DNA of 64,000 nucleotides from Deltaproteobacteria bacterium (GTDB lineage: Bacteria; Desulfobacterota; Desulfuromonadia; Geobacterales; Pseudopelobacteraceae): NCBI GenBank assembly GCA_021781535.1, contig JAJXWO010000005.1, forward strand, positions 61,252-125,251. Direction: 5' to 3'. Below, in pieces: positions 1 through 8,100 of the stretch (its first letter is position 1; every line of letters begins with the position of its first letter). The position numbers were made by a program, and so were the translations under genes. The notes beneath the pieces were generated by a model that worked only from the letters and a program-made list of their open reading frames with translations, was not told where the DNA came from and did not search any database.

Positions 1-340
1 AGACCTCTTGGTAGTAGGCTTTCTTTGTATTCATCACAGATGTGTATTCATAATGGTATCTGTTATTACCACACAGATATACCTTGGAAACATAAAGCAA
101 AAACAAACAGCGAAAAACGGTGTTGAGGGACTACTCTTTTCTGTTGACTACTGGCGGACATATCAGCTTACGGTATTAAATTTGAAGGTAATGTGTTCTG
201 ACTCCATTCTGCGTAAATATATCTTCAGATAAACCGCATATAGGGTATCGCTGCGAGTATATAGGGTGACTAAATAAGTGAATGTGTGCTGATGTAATAT
301 TTAAGATAGTAGTTATAGTTAGTTACAAGGTATGAACATT
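1..340. other. left-edge sequence without a recognisable gene
   Basis: AT-rich DNA upstream of the small exported protein. A 74-codon open frame on the + strand (8-232) has no ribosome-binding site, no recognisable domain and a composition unlike the neighbouring genes, so it is not called. No RNA gene or repeat was seen here. Confidence 0.5.
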
Positions 341-356
341 TGGCACGTCATATGCT
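341..356 (+). promoter_or_regulatory. sigma54-type -24/-12 promoter
   Basis: TGGCACG (341-347), four bases, then ATGCT (352-356) places GG and GC exactly 10 bp apart, as required for RpoN promoters (consensus TGGCACG-N4-TTGCW). It ends 45 bp before the start codon of the exported Lys/Ala-rich protein, leaving a short leader. No enhancer-binding site was identified. The match to the -24 element is exact and the -12 element differs at one base. Confidence 0.7.
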
Positions 357-400
357 TTAGTAGATACAGATTCGCTATAGATTAACCGGAGGTATTACCC

Positions 401-658
401 ATGAAAAAAGTTCTTTCCACAATCGTTGCTGCTCTCGTTGCTATGTCTTTCTCTGCTGTAGTTTTTGCTGCTGATGTTGCTCCAGTTGCTGCACCTGCTG
501 CTGATGCTAAGCCTGCTGTAGAGAAGAAAGAAGTAAAGAAAGTCGTTAAACACAAAAAACACAAAAAAGTAGCAAAAAAAGCAGCAAAAAAAGCAGCAAA
601 AAAAGCAGCAGCTCCTAAAGCTGACGTTGCTGCTCCTGCAGAAGCTCCTGCTAAGTAA
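401..658 (+). CDS. small exported alanine/lysine-rich protein
   Basis: An 85-residue protein of unknown function. Residues 1-24 form a clear Sec signal peptide ending in an Ala-rich cleavage site (VFAAD). The mature part has an Ala/Pro/Val stretch, then a strongly basic block of repeated KK and KHKK units and three AKKA repeats, then a PAEAPAK tail. The basic block resembles histone H1-type tails in composition, but the signal peptide argues for an envelope location. The basic block is encoded by near-identical 12-bp tandem repeats (about 568-609) that could vary in copy number. The start is supported by CCGGAGG 8 bp upstream. A sigma54-type promoter precedes it and an intrinsic terminator follows, so it is probably a single-gene unit. 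Confidence 0.85.
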   Translation: MKKVLSTIVAALVAMSFSAVVFAADVAPVAAPAADAKPAVEKKEVKKVVKHKKHKKVAKKAAKKAAKKAAAPKADVAAPAEAPAK

Positions 659-678
659 TTTGTTTTTCATTTAGTTTA

Positions 679-712
679 AAAAGGCTGCATCTTCGGATGT
701 GGCCTTTTTTTA
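679..712 (+). terminator. intrinsic terminator
   Basis: An 11-bp stem (AAGGCTGCATC pairing with GATGTGGCCTT, with G-U pairs), a TTCG tetraloop and a T run. It lies 20 bp after the small exported protein gene. Confidence 0.9.
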
Positions 713-1151
713 TGCCTTGCCGTTTATGGGGTGAGGTGCCGTGTAAGTTGTAATTATCCATAATGAGTAATGGTGCCGGTAGGACTGTAGTTATAACCGC
801 AGTTCTGTGTACCTTGACTCATGCTTTTAAAATGATCCGATGATCCCCCAAATCAACCACAAGTAATTTTTTTACATTTATGAGAATATCTTTCCGCATC
901 GCCATTACTCCCCTTGTTCCCCATCGGTATGCGAGATTAATGCAACAGGCACTATATTAATGCACTGCGCAACATATCGATATCTGCCGTTTTATTTTGA
1001 ACATTTTTTGGCACGTTTCATGATAGTAGAATCAAAGTGACGGAAGGAGCTCGAGACGATAAAAGATTTACATTAATGAACCTCATGCAACATGATTGAT
1101 CTTATGGTTGATAACAATTTTTGAGGAATCTCAGACGATTGCGGAGGAAAT
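713..1151. other. intergenic region before the cytochrome gene
   Basis: About 440 bp without a credible gene. A sequence at 1009-1024 has an exact sigma54 -24 element (TGGCACG) but a poor -12 element (ATGAT, GA in place of GC), so it is at best a weak RpoN promoter for the downstream cytochrome. I looked for a c-di-GMP riboswitch signature, common upstream of Geobacter cytochromes, and did not see one. Confidence 0.4.
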
Positions 1152-2774
1152 ATGAATACGTTTAGAACCGTTGTAGCGACCTTATTGGCGATGTCATTTT
1201 TTCTCCTGGGGGGGTGTTCAGGAGGCGGGGGAGGCGGGGATCAACCTTCGCTGGCTTCAAGTACACAGGTAACCGTTGCTAATCTCGTTGGACAGACACA
1301 GAGTGCGGCGGTGAGTGCCATTACTGCTGCCGGACTGAGTGTCGGGGCCATCACGCCGCAGAGTAGCACGACCGTCCCTAGTGGAATGGTCATAAGTCAG
1401 AGCCCCACATCTGGGACATCGGTTAAGGCAGGATCTGTTGTCACGCTCATTGTTTCTTCAGGGCCGGCAGCGGGAGGAGGGCAGACTCTCAGAGTTCTGA
1501 CGCCACTCCCCGTGTCGGAGACCACCCCGACGAGCGGGGGGCTCTCCACAACGATCGCGGCTTCCTATGTAGTGCTCGCTTGGAACGACTTGGGAATGCA
1601 CTGTCTTAATCCCAGCTATGACACTGCGGTCATTCTCCCTCCGTACAATACCGTCCGAGCGCAGGTAATAAAGAGAGGCAACGCCCCCCAAGTGGTGACT
1701 TCTGGCGTTACCGTATCGTATCGGCTTATTAACAATACCACGTCTCAGAAGGGGCTCTTTACCCAATTTTGGACCTATGCATCTCAGCTGTTTGGTATTG
1801 CTCCGGCAGTAGATCATGGATTGAACCTGAATGATCCTGCCGTATCTAATGGCCTGACAGGAAATATGTTGGCCAAGACCGGTTACTTCATCGTCAGCGG
1901 CATTCCCGCGACGCCAGTGAATGACGGCAATACCTGGACCCCCTATCAGATGATTGAGGTCACAGCCAAGGATACCTCTACCGGCACAATCCTGGCCCAG
2001 ACCCGGACCACTGTCCCCACCTCTGACGAGATCAACTGCGGCAAGTGCCACGGCAATTCGACAGACCCGGCAGTGGTCTTCAACGATATTCTGGCAAAAC
2101 ATGATGCACATAATGGTACGACACTGCTTAGCTCGAAACCGGTACTCTGCGCCAAATGTCACGGCAGTCCGGCACTCGGTACATCAGGTCCAGGGTCATC
2201 AGGTAAGTACCTCTCTCAGGCAATACACGGTTTCCACTCGGGTCTGGCGACCCAACCGGGTTGTTACGATTGCCACCCCGGGGATGTCACCCAGTGCAAC
2301 CGAAGTAACAAACATACTGCTGCCGATGGTAACTGTACAAACTGCCACGGCACGTTGGCTACAGTCGCGGCATCTATCGATCTCGGATCACGTGTCCCAT
2401 GGGTGAATGAACCCAAGTGTGTGACCTGCCATAATACCGGTGTGGCACAAGTTGATACAGGAACGACACTCTATCGAAATTCTATTGGTCACGGAGGTCT
2501 CTTCTGTACAGCTTGTCACGGAAGCCCTCATGCCATGACACCGTCTGGCCAAGTGACTGATAACTATCAATCAATCCAGTATCAAGGAAAAGCAATGGCG
2601 TTGGGTGATTGCCGTATATGTCATAAAACCTCTCGCGGGGGAGGATCGGCTTCAGAATTTGCAAATGAACATGGCGGGTCAAACCATGCTGCTTGTGCCA
2701 TTTGTCACACTGGTTTCACAAACGCGTCAAATACTGTCAACTGGCCGCACCAGTTTCAGTGGAAATCGCGCTGA
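1152..2774 (+). CDS. PASTA-domain octaheme c-type cytochrome lipoprotein
   Basis: A 540-residue outer-surface or periplasmic electron-transfer protein by family inference. The N-terminus is a lipoprotein signal with lipobox LLGGC (Cys22), followed by a Gly-rich linker. Residues about 39-103 look like a PASTA domain (VxxxVGxTxxxAxxAI...GxVxxQxPxxGxxV pattern). A middle domain contains the WNDLGMHC motif found in several Geobacter multiheme proteins. The C-terminal half holds eight CXXCH haem motifs between residues 296 and 519: CGKCH, CAKCH, CYDCH, CTNCH, CVTCH, CTACH, CRICH, CAICH. GGAGG precedes the start at good spacing. It appears monocistronic and ends before a terminator at 2930. The exact redox partner cannot be read from sequence. 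Confidence 0.9.
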   Translation: MNTFRTVVATLLAMSFFLLGGCSGGGGGGDQPSLASSTQVTVANLVGQTQSAAVSAITAAGLSVGAITPQSSTTVPSGMVISQSPTSGTSVKAGSVVTLIVSSGPAAGGGQTLRVLTPLPVSETTPTSGGLSTTIAASYVVLAWNDLGMHCLNPSYDTAVILPPYNTVRAQVIKRGNAPQVVTSGVTVSYRLINNTTSQKGLFTQFWTYASQLFGIAPAVDHGLNLNDPAVSNGLTGNMLAKTGYFIVSGIPATPVNDGNTWTPYQMIEVTAKDTSTGTILAQTRTTVPTSDEINCGKCHGNSTDPAVVFNDILAKHDAHNGTTLLSSKPVLCAKCHGSPALGTSGPGSSGKYLSQAIHGFHSGLATQPGCYDCHPGDVTQCNRSNKHTAADGNCTNCHGTLATVAASIDLGSRVPWVNEPKCVTCHNTGVAQVDTGTTLYRNSIGHGGLFCTACHGSPHAMTPSGQVTDNYQSIQYQGKAMALGDCRICHKTSRGGGSASEFANEHGGSNHAACAICHTGFTNASNTVNWPHQFQWKSR

Positions 2775-2929
2775 ATTGAGTTAATTCCGCTGAATGTTTG
2801 CAAACGAAAATCAGTCGAGAAAAATGTTGCAAATAGCTGTAATTGTGGTATTGTTGGCCTGTAGCTGGATTGTATATAGTTTTCAAGGCGGTGGTTTCGA
2901 TCGTACCTCTTCCGCCATAAGTCAGAACC

Positions 2930-2965
2930 GGCGGTTGGCTTTCATATGCTAACCGCCTTTTTTAT
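2930..2965 (+). terminator. intrinsic terminator
   Basis: A 10-bp stem GGCGGTTGGC / GCTAACCGCC with one G-U pair, a short loop and TTTTTT. It lies 155 bp downstream of the cytochrome gene. Confidence 0.85.
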
Positions 2966-3064
2966 TACAAAAACCTGTGCTGCGCAAGAATGGGGTTCAT
3001 TTATCCTGTGTGGTTCCAACTCACATGGCTTACTATGAATAAATCAACGAAGGAGAACTGGTAT

Positions 3065-3268
3065 ATGCAGATAACAACACCATTCATAAAACTGGATAGT
3101 TTTCTAAAAGGAGAAAATGCGGTCTCTTCCGGAGGAGAAGCGAAGGCAATGATTGCAGAGGGGTATATTTCAGTAAATGGTGAAGTGGAGCTTCGCCGTG
3201 GTCGCAAGTTGTACCCTGGAGACCGGGTCGTGTACGGAAAAAGAAAGTTCACCGTTGAATCTGCATGA
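3065..3268 (+). CDS. S4-domain RNA-binding protein (YbcJ-like)
   Basis: A 67-residue protein consisting of a single S4 RNA-binding fold: KLDSFLKGENAVSSGGEAK at the N-terminus, then the IAEGYISVNGEVELRRGRKLYPGD core typical of the YbcJ/YaaA-type S4 family. These small proteins are thought to bind structured RNA. The start at 3065 is chosen because AAGGAGA lies 9 bp upstream; a longer frame from 2990 would overlap the terminator region and add a non-conserved extension. It stands alone upstream of hemE. Confidence 0.85.
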   Translation: MQITTPFIKLDSFLKGENAVSSGGEAKAMIAEGYISVNGEVELRRGRKLYPGDRVVYGKRKFTVESA

Positions 3269-3412
3269 TATTAATGTACCTCCGGTTATCTACCGTACTG
3301 TAATTGACGACCGCGACACTAAATAATTTGACATCTCACGATGTTACCAATTAGTATGCAAAACAATTCGTATTAATTCCAATGCCTTTGTGTGTTGTTG
3401 AGGAGACAATCA

Positions 3413-4435
3413 ATGAATATGAGATTTCTTGATGCCTGTTGGGGCAAACCGGTAGATCGGACTCCCGTGTGGCTTATGCGTCAGGCTGGCCGCTATCTTC
3501 CCGAGTACATGGCAGTGCGTTCAAAATGCACCTTTCTTGAATTGTGCAAGACTCCCGAGTTGGCTGCCGAAGTCAGTATTCAGCCGGTTGACTTTCTCGG
3601 GGTTGATGCGGCCATCATGTTTTCTGATATCCTGACACCGGTTGAGCCGATGGGGATGAAACTCGATTTTGTCCCGGGGCCGGTATTTGAAAGTCCGATC
3701 CGATGCATGGCAGATGTGGAAAAGCTGAGAATTCCACAGATGGAACAGGATGTTCCCTACGTTATTGAAACAATTAAAATTTTGCGCCGTGAGCTGGCCG
3801 GTAAAGTGCCACTGATCGGTTTTGGCGGCGCACCATTTACGCTGGCATGTTATATGGTTGAAGGAAAAGGCTCCAAGGATTTTGCCCAGATTAAGCGGAT
3901 GATGTATGCTGCGCCTGACATCTATGCTGCTCTGATGGAGAAAATCACCATGATGAGCATGGAGTATTTGAATGCCCAGATTACCGCCGGCGCGCAGTGC
4001 ATTCAAATATTTGATACCTGGGGTGGAATACTTTCTCCTGCCGATTATGAGCGCTATGTGCTGCCGTATACCGTCAAGCTTATCAATGGGTTGAACCGCA
4101 TGGAAACACCGGTGATCCATTTTGTCAAGGGTTCCGGCGCCATGCTGGATACTGTCAAGAAAGCCGGCGGTGACGTTATGGGGCTGGATTGGCATGTGAA
4201 CCTGGGTATGGCCAGGGATCTTATTGGCCCGCAGATGGCAGTGCAGGGCAATCTTGACCCAACCGTGCTGTATGCAACCCCGGAAATTATCGAACGTGAA
4301 GTCAAGCGGGTTCTGGATGAAAATGCCGGTCGGCCCGGGCATATCTTTAACCTTGGTCACGGAATCCTGCCAACGGTTCCGCCGGAAAACGCCCGATTCA
4401 TGGTGGAGTGCGTTCATCGATTGTCACAGAAATAA
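3413..4435 (+). CDS. hemE: uroporphyrinogen decarboxylase
   Basis: A 340-residue cytoplasmic enzyme that decarboxylates the four acetate side chains of uroporphyrinogen III to give coproporphyrinogen III in haem synthesis. The family signature RQAGRYLPEY is near the N-terminus, with GFGGAPFTLACYM and FDTWGG in the middle and the NLGHGI segment near the C-terminus. The length is normal for HemE. The start at 3413 has AGGAG 7 bp upstream; an in-frame upstream start (3392) would overlap that site. The VOC protein gene follows after 13 bp, so the two may be cotranscribed. Haem synthesis fits an organism rich in c-type cytochromes. Confidence 0.97.
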   Translation: MNMRFLDACWGKPVDRTPVWLMRQAGRYLPEYMAVRSKCTFLELCKTPELAAEVSIQPVDFLGVDAAIMFSDILTPVEPMGMKLDFVPGPVFESPIRCMADVEKLRIPQMEQDVPYVIETIKILRRELAGKVPLIGFGGAPFTLACYMVEGKGSKDFAQIKRMMYAAPDIYAALMEKITMMSMEYLNAQITAGAQCIQIFDTWGGILSPADYERYVLPYTVKLINGLNRMETPVIHFVKGSGAMLDTVKKAGGDVMGLDWHVNLGMARDLIGPQMAVQGNLDPTVLYATPEIIEREVKRVLDENAGRPGHIFNLGHGILPTVPPENARFMVECVHRLSQK

Positions 4436-4448
4436 CACAGGGGTCTGT

Positions 4449-4802
4449 ATGTCCATTTCACTTAAAAATATCGTCATATTTGTCACCGACCTGGCTACAG
4501 CAAAATCGTTTTATGTTGATCTTCTTGGTCTGCCGGTCGCCGGCCAGAGTGAGATGCTGATTGAATTCTTCCCCGGCACAGCCACGACACTGGGTGTTTC
4601 ACTTGCACTGCATGAAGATTCACGCCGCCTCGTTGGAAGACACACCGGCATTACTCTTAAAGTGGAAAATATTGTTGGCGTCTGTGAGACCCTGAAAAAC
4701 GGCGGTGCCCATTTCGCAGAGCCACTCGAATCAAGTCCGTGGGGTAAAATGGCTGTTGTGCAGGACTTTGACGGCAATATGATCGCGCTGGTGGATCGCT
4801 AG
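4449..4802 (+). CDS. VOC-family (glyoxalase/bleomycin-resistance fold) protein
   Basis: A 117-residue single-domain protein with the two beta-alpha-beta-beta-beta modules of the vicinal oxygen chelate fold: KNIVIFVTDLATAKSFYVDLLG at the start and FAEPLESSPWGKMAVVQDFDGNMIALVD at the end (the last module carries the usual DPDGN-like turn). Substrate and metal are unknown. The start is the ATG 13 bp after hemE. Its stop codon is directly followed by the GTG start of the next gene, which implies translational coupling. Confidence 0.85.
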   Translation: MSISLKNIVIFVTDLATAKSFYVDLLGLPVAGQSEMLIEFFPGTATTLGVSLALHEDSRRLVGRHTGITLKVENIVGVCETLKNGGAHFAEPLESSPWGKMAVVQDFDGNMIALVDR

Positions 4803-5270
4803 GTGAAGGTTATTACCCGCGAACTGTTGGCTGAAGTCTCTGCCGAAGCGAGGCAGAATCCGAGGCTGCGCAAAAACTACAATCTCCACCCGTCTGATGA
4901 ATCCCGTTGTCATCGTCTCCTTAATGCTATTGAGCCCGGTTCATATATCCGACCGCACCGTCATCTTGACCCGGAAAAAGACGAAGCATTCATTCTGCTA
5001 AATGGCAGATTGGGGATAGTAACTTTTGCCGATAACGGTGCTGTTTCCGGAACAGTACTGCTGTCATTTGACAGCGGTACCCTTGCCGTAGATATCCCTC
5101 ATGGAGTGTATCATACCGCAGTTGCACTGGAGTCAGGCACCGTGTTTTATGAAACCAAAGCAGGCCCCTATCGTATTCTGAATGACGATGAAAAGGTCGC
5201 GTGGGCTCCCGAAGATACCGATCCGCAGGTCGAGGAATTTGTTTTACGCCTGCGGAGTTTGTTTGGTTGA
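4803..5270 (+). CDS. WbuC-family cupin-fold protein
   Basis: A 155-residue protein with a GTG start immediately after the VOC gene stop. Residues about 40-140 form a cupin barrel with the metal-binding-like HRHLDPEKDEAF and a later DIPHGVYHT motif. The N-terminal helix and RKNYNLHPSDESRCHRLLNA segment match the WbuC family, named from O-antigen clusters but of uncertain activity. It is sandwiched between two genes with no or minimal spacing, so it is probably part of a hemE-VOC-WbuC-SH3 transcription unit. Confidence 0.85.
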   Translation: MKVITRELLAEVSAEARQNPRLRKNYNLHPSDESRCHRLLNAIEPGSYIRPHRHLDPEKDEAFILLNGRLGIVTFADNGAVSGTVLLSFDSGTLAVDIPHGVYHTAVALESGTVFYETKAGPYRILNDDEKVAWAPEDTDPQVEEFVLRLRSLFG

Positions 5271-5271
5271 C

Positions 5272-5877
5272 GTGTCCGGGCGCTATCTGGTTATTTTTCT
5301 GTTCATTTGGTGTGCCGCTCTTACCGGTTCGGACGGATATGCGGGCACACTTCCGCACATGCGGCCATATTCCGGGATTGGGGTGGTCGTTTTTTTTCAG
5401 TCGGATCCAGTTCCAAGCGAGAACCTGACGTTACAGCTGTACCGGGAACCAGGGCTTTTGCGGGTAGGAAAGCTGAACAGCTCAAGTTTGGCTGGGAATA
5501 AATGGCTTTTTGGCCAGTCGGATGAAATTTCACCACTTATCGTGTCTGCTCGCAAAGGTAATTGGTTGCGGGTATATTATGACGATGCCGGTCGGGAAGC
5601 CTGGATGGAACCACAGTATAAAGGCCGTTTTCAATCATGGGAACAGTTTCTGAAATCCCATACCGGCCACCTGCTCCCCGGCCTGAGGCCGCAGTATTAT
5701 AAGCTGCATCAGCAACCTGGTGAAAAACTGCTTGCAGCGACTCTGAATTCCAATCAGGTTTTCAAAGTGTTGAAACTTGAGAATGCCTGGGGAATGGTGT
5801 TGACCGATCAAGCACAGATCGGCTGGTTGCGCTGGCGGGACGAAGATGGCAGGCTGTTGGTGGGGCGCACTTACTGA
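5272..5877 (+). CDS. exported SH3-like conserved hypothetical protein
   Basis: A 201-residue protein of unknown function. The GTG at 5272, one base after the upstream stop, gives a plausible signal peptide (YLVIFLFIWCAALTG, cleavage near GYA). The rest is mostly beta, with two segments that look like bacterial SH3-type domains (residues about 65-115 with WLRVYYDDAGREAWM, and about 150-200 with VFKVLKLENAWGMV). Such pairs are common in periplasmic proteins that bind peptidoglycan. An in-frame start further upstream (5182) would lie inside the cupin gene and is less likely. Confidence 0.7.
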   Translation: MSGRYLVIFLFIWCAALTGSDGYAGTLPHMRPYSGIGVVVFFQSDPVPSENLTLQLYREPGLLRVGKLNSSSLAGNKWLFGQSDEISPLIVSARKGNWLRVYYDDAGREAWMEPQYKGRFQSWEQFLKSHTGHLLPGLRPQYYKLHQQPGEKLLAATLNSNQVFKVLKLENAWGMVLTDQAQIGWLRWRDEDGRLLVGRTY

Positions 5878-5963
5878 TCGGCGTAGAAATCTGAAAAGTC
5901 ATTGACGTCTTGACATCGGTATGTTATTGAAAACCCTTATGATGATCATTATTCGGACAACTG

Positions 5964-6080
5964 CAGGACGAGCTATTATCGCCGCGGCGCGTAACGCCGC
6001 AGCTCTGCCTGTTGCCCGCTGATTGTCGTCATTTTAAATGATAATCGCAAGCCGTGGGCAGGAGTCCACGGCTTTTTTTT
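5964..6080 (+). promoter_or_regulatory. structured leader with terminator: possible attenuator or riboswitch-like element
   Basis: Upstream of the aminotransferase gene. Hairpin 1 pairs 5964-5974 with 6001-6011 (9 of 11 pairs) and encloses a perfect GCGGCG / CGCCGC hairpin (5984-6000). Hairpin 2 is AT-rich (6021-6046). A terminator stem AGCCGTGG (6050-6057) / CCACGGCT (6066-6073) is followed by eight T. TGCCCGC (6013-6019) can instead pair with GTGGGCA (6054-6060), which uses half of the terminator stem, so the two structures exclude each other. TTGACA at about 5912 may belong to its promoter. It does not match a riboswitch class I recognise. A plain terminator of the upstream gene or a small RNA is the alternative. 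Confidence 0.5.
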
Positions 6081-6132
6081 ACGCATTTGACAAGGATTTA
6101 TTCATAAGTATCCTATACAGGGGAGAAAACTC

Positions 6133-7437
6133 ATGAGAATAGAACTGGTACCGCCAGGAACCGGCGAACTGACGTATGAAATCAGAAACATTGTTAATGT
6201 CGCAGAAAAACTCCAGAAACATGGTGTCAAGATCAACTGGGAAAATATCGGCGACCCGATCGTCAAAGGTGAGAATATTCCGGAGTGGATGAAGGAAATT
6301 GTCGCCAAAGCAGCAATGGACAATCGTACCTGGGGCTATTGCCATACACGTGGAGTGCTTGAAACCCGTGAGTTCATTTGCGAAAAAACCAACGGTCGTG
6401 GTGGTGCCCGAATCACGCCGGATGATATCATTTTCTTTAATGGGCTTGGAGATGCTATTGCCAAGATTTACGGCTGTCTGCGCCCGGAGGCGCGGGTACT
6501 TATGCCGTCACCATCCTACACTACTCACACACTTGGTGAAATTGGCCATGCCCACTCGGCACCATCGCTTTTTTGCCTCAGGCCGGACAACAACTGGTAT
6601 CCGGATATGGAAGATCTGCGCAATCATGTGCGCTACAATCCAAATATCTGTGCGATCATGCTGATCAATCCGGACAATCCGACCGGCATGGTTTACACCA
6701 GGGAGATGCTGCTGGAAATCGTTGCGGTAGCACGTGAAAACGACCTGTTTATTATCGCCGATGAGGTTTACATAAACATCGTGTATAACGGCCAAAGTAC
6801 GGTGCCGATTAGTGATGTAATCGGAGATGTCCCTGGCATTTCATTGAAAGGTATCTCCAAAGAGTTCCCCTGGCCCGGGTCACGGTGCGGCTGGATTGAA
6901 GTATATAACGGCAACAATGATGAGCGCTTCCGGAAATATATCAATCTGATACTTACCGGCAAGATGAATGAGGTCTGCTCTACAACACTGCCGCAGACGG
7001 TTATTCCTGAAATCGTTCGTCATCCCGAGTATACCGCCTATCTGGCGCAGCGCATTTCCAGCTACGAGCGAATGAGCAATATCACGTATGATTGTCTGAG
7101 CAGAATTCCTGCGCTACAGGTGAATCGCACCAATGGCGCTTTTTACATGGCGGTTGCATTCAAAGACGGTCTGCTGGACAACCGGCAATCACTCCCGATT
7201 GCAAACCAGGAAGTCAGGGAACTGGTTGAGGGGCTTATCAACCAGCCGGGGGTTTCTCCCGATAAACGTTTTGTCTACCAGATTCTCGCCTCAACCGGCA
7301 TCTGCATTGTGCCGCTGTCTTCGTTCTCGACACCATTGCAGGGGTTCCGGATAACGCTCCTGGAAAAAGATGAAAATGAGTGCCGCCGCATCTATCAGGC
7401 GTTGGCTGATAAAATCGGAGAATATCTTCATTCCTGA
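6133..7437 (+). CDS. pyridoxal-phosphate-dependent aminotransferase (class I/II)
   Basis: A 434-residue cytoplasmic fold-type I PLP enzyme. Visible family features are the INPDNPTG motif, IIADEVYINI (PLP-binding Asp/Tyr), SLKGISKEFPWPGSRCGW (Schiff-base Lys region) and a C-terminal GFRITLLE segment with the substrate-carboxylate Arg. It resembles the AlaA/AspB-like group, but the amino-acid substrate cannot be fixed from sequence. GGGGAG lies 8 bp before the start. The structured leader ending at 6080 suggests regulation by transcription attenuation. A terminator follows at 7459. Confidence 0.9.
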   Translation: MRIELVPPGTGELTYEIRNIVNVAEKLQKHGVKINWENIGDPIVKGENIPEWMKEIVAKAAMDNRTWGYCHTRGVLETREFICEKTNGRGGARITPDDIIFFNGLGDAIAKIYGCLRPEARVLMPSPSYTTHTLGEIGHAHSAPSLFCLRPDNNWYPDMEDLRNHVRYNPNICAIMLINPDNPTGMVYTREMLLEIVAVARENDLFIIADEVYINIVYNGQSTVPISDVIGDVPGISLKGISKEFPWPGSRCGWIEVYNGNNDERFRKYINLILTGKMNEVCSTTLPQTVIPEIVRHPEYTAYLAQRISSYERMSNITYDCLSRIPALQVNRTNGAFYMAVAFKDGLLDNRQSLPIANQEVRELVEGLINQPGVSPDKRFVYQILASTGICIVPLSSFSTPLQGFRITLLEKDENECRRIYQALADKIGEYLHS

Positions 7438-7458
7438 AAAATGACCACCGGATGCAGA

Positions 7459-7497
7459 AAAAGGGGAAAATGGCTTATGCCATTCTCCCCTTTTTTT
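7459..7497. terminator. bidirectional intrinsic terminator
   Basis: A stem AAGGGGAAAATGGC / GCCATTCTCCCCTT with a TTAT loop and T runs on both strands. It lies between the converging aminotransferase and tatA genes. Confidence 0.9.
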
Positions 7498-7575
7498 AGT
7501 CGGTTAATGAAGGATTTTTGGAGTTCTTAGCAGACAGATGGCTTCAAAACCCCGTGTTCCATGTCTGAAAGTGTA

Positions 7576-7764
7576 TCAGGCTTTATTATCTGTATCGTCA
7601 TTTTTGGATTTGATCTCTATCTCATCTTTGCCATCGGCTGCTTTTTTAAAGTTGCGGATACTTTTGCCAAGTGCTCCGCCAATTTCCGGGAGCTTTCCCG
7701 CCCCGAAAACTACCAGAACTATGACCAGTATGATTATCATCTCCGGCATGCCAAAACCAAACAT
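7576..7764 (-). CDS. tatA: twin-arginine translocase subunit TatA/TatE
   Basis: A 62-residue membrane protein with the short N-terminal transmembrane helix ([15 protein letters not shown]), the FG hinge ([10 protein letters not shown]), an amphipathic helix ([13 protein letters not shown]) and a charged tail, the full TatA layout. It forms the pore-like component of the Tat pathway for folded proteins. No tatB or tatC gene is adjacent. The start at 7764 follows AGGGGG 5 bp upstream; a longer upstream frame lacks a site and would spoil the N-terminal helix. Confidence 0.93.
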   Translation of the reverse strand: MFGFGMPEMIIILVIVLVVFGAGKLPEIGGALGKSIRNFKKAADGKDEIEIKSKNDDTDNKA

Positions 7765-8100
7765 CGTACCCCCTCTGCAGCAAGTGTTTAATAACTTGAG
7801 TACTATCTCATCCCCGCAAAAAAAAATCAAGTACAGCGACACCTGCCGGAATTCATGATGTTAACTGTGAGAAAGAGCAGTCGATGAATAGTTTAAGTAA
7901 ACCGGATAGTTATGGTTTGTTTTGCGATGCCTGGATTCATTGACACTGTTTTTGCCGCGTGATACAAGTGATTGCAATAGCAGAGTATACGAAGGTAGTC
8001 CATGTCAACCTGCTATGGCAGCGCTAAATGGTTCAAACCAAAATGATCTAGATCGGTAGAAGTAATGAAATAAACCATGATAGTGACCAAGAGGCGGTGA
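7765..8100. other. intergenic region between divergent tatA and DUF3187 genes
   Basis: About 335 bp with no credible gene. It must hold the promoters of the two divergent neighbours, but I cannot point to convincing -35/-10 pairs. A 215-codon open frame on the - strand (8005-8652) is antisense to the DUF3187 gene and is not supported. Confidence 0.4.

Noticed and set aside
8..232. 74-codon ORF at the left edge
   Set aside because: No ribosome-binding site, no domain, and composition typical of chance open frames in AT-rich DNA.
713..1151. c-di-GMP riboswitch upstream of the cytochrome
   Set aside because: The conserved GEMM core and tetraloop-receptor segments are not visible in this region.
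2887..2917. tRNA-like 3' end (GGTTTCGATC ... CCGCCA)
   Set aside because: The T-stem and acceptor stem do not pair with any upstream sequence, so no tRNA can be folded; a degenerate att-site remnant is possible but unsupported.
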